Shown: positions 63,853 through 64,000 of the stretch, piece after piece
Position numbering within the stretch: the stretch's first letter is position 1
Layout: the number at the start of each line of letters is the position of its first letter
From: Streptomyces sp. NBC_00425
GTDB lineage: Bacteria > Actinomycetota > Actinomycetes > Streptomycetales > Streptomycetaceae
Assembly: GCF_036030735.1 (NCBI RefSeq)
Contig: NZ_CP107928.1
Location: forward strand, 186,001 to 250,000
Length of the DNA: 64,000 nucleotides
Direction: 5' to 3'
Made by a program: the position numbers and the translations under genes
The notes under the pieces: model-generated
Seen by the model: the letters and a program-made list of their open reading frames with translations, nothing else
Databases searched by the model: none
Told to the model about the DNA's origin: nothing

Positions 63853-64000
63853 TGCTGACGTTCCTCCGCTGTGATTGCGCCTTCGTACAAGACTCCCGGC
63901 GGTCGGTGCCGAAGGCTAGGGCCTGCTCGGTCATCCGGGCAGCCGATGAGAAGCCTGCAACTGCCGGCGGGAGGGCTGAGGCTCACTCTGCGTTGACGGC

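Overview
The window is high-GC actinobacterial DNA and almost certainly comes from a Streptomyces chromosome. It carries streptomycete family types (SpoIIE/STAS/HATPase regulators, GlxA-, MocR- and PadR-type regulators), a SapB-type class III lanthipeptide locus and a rare TTA codon. It reads as accessory DNA: about 35 intact-looking genes are separated by stretches of broken genes and transposase remnants. I see no rRNA, tRNA or CRISPR array.

Layout. 0-6 kb: a MerR-type regulator with a leader hairpin, remnants of an integrase and two transposases, and small secreted or membrane proteins. 6.7-16 kb: a GAF-SpoIIE phosphatase, CorA, an IS481 remnant, an amidohydrolase/MarR divergent pair, prepilin peptidase and IS630 remnants, and a quinone reductase/GlxA-type divergent pair. 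16-23 kb: a MarR-like protein, a frameshifted lipoprotein, and an FtsX-type permease, ABC ATPase and PadR set. 25-31.9 kb: a class III lanthipeptide cluster in ramCSAB order (LanKC, 41-residue precursor, attenuator-like hairpin, two ABC half-exporters). 31.8-41.4 kb: an SDR, MocR and monooxygenase, a DsbA-like lipoprotein, a decayed stretch, a large secreted protein, and two membrane proteins divergent from an ArsR-like repressor with a clear operator. 42.4-47.8 kb: a shikimate/quinate uptake and catabolism cluster (MHS transporter, TetR, shikimate/quinate dehydrogenase, QuiC-type dehydratase), with a shared operator at two promoters. 48-58.5 kb: an anti-sigma type kinase and STAS pair, a broken subtilase, a GntR/ABC set, a two-component system, PlsC, MaoC and a TetR operon. 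58.5-63 kb: nested and fused insertion sequences, ending in TauE/DUF302 remnants and an AraC regulator.

Two points cut across the window. First, many broken genes (LanKC, a TetR, a lipoprotein, several transposases) are restored by changing one base in a short G or C run. This points either to homopolymer errors in the assembly or to fresh frameshifts, and it should be settled before anything is called a pseudogene. Second, integrase, excisionase-like and transposase fragments are scattered throughout, as expected for a hotspot of repeated insertion and deletion.

Function names come from recognising family motifs by eye in the translated sequence; no database search was run.
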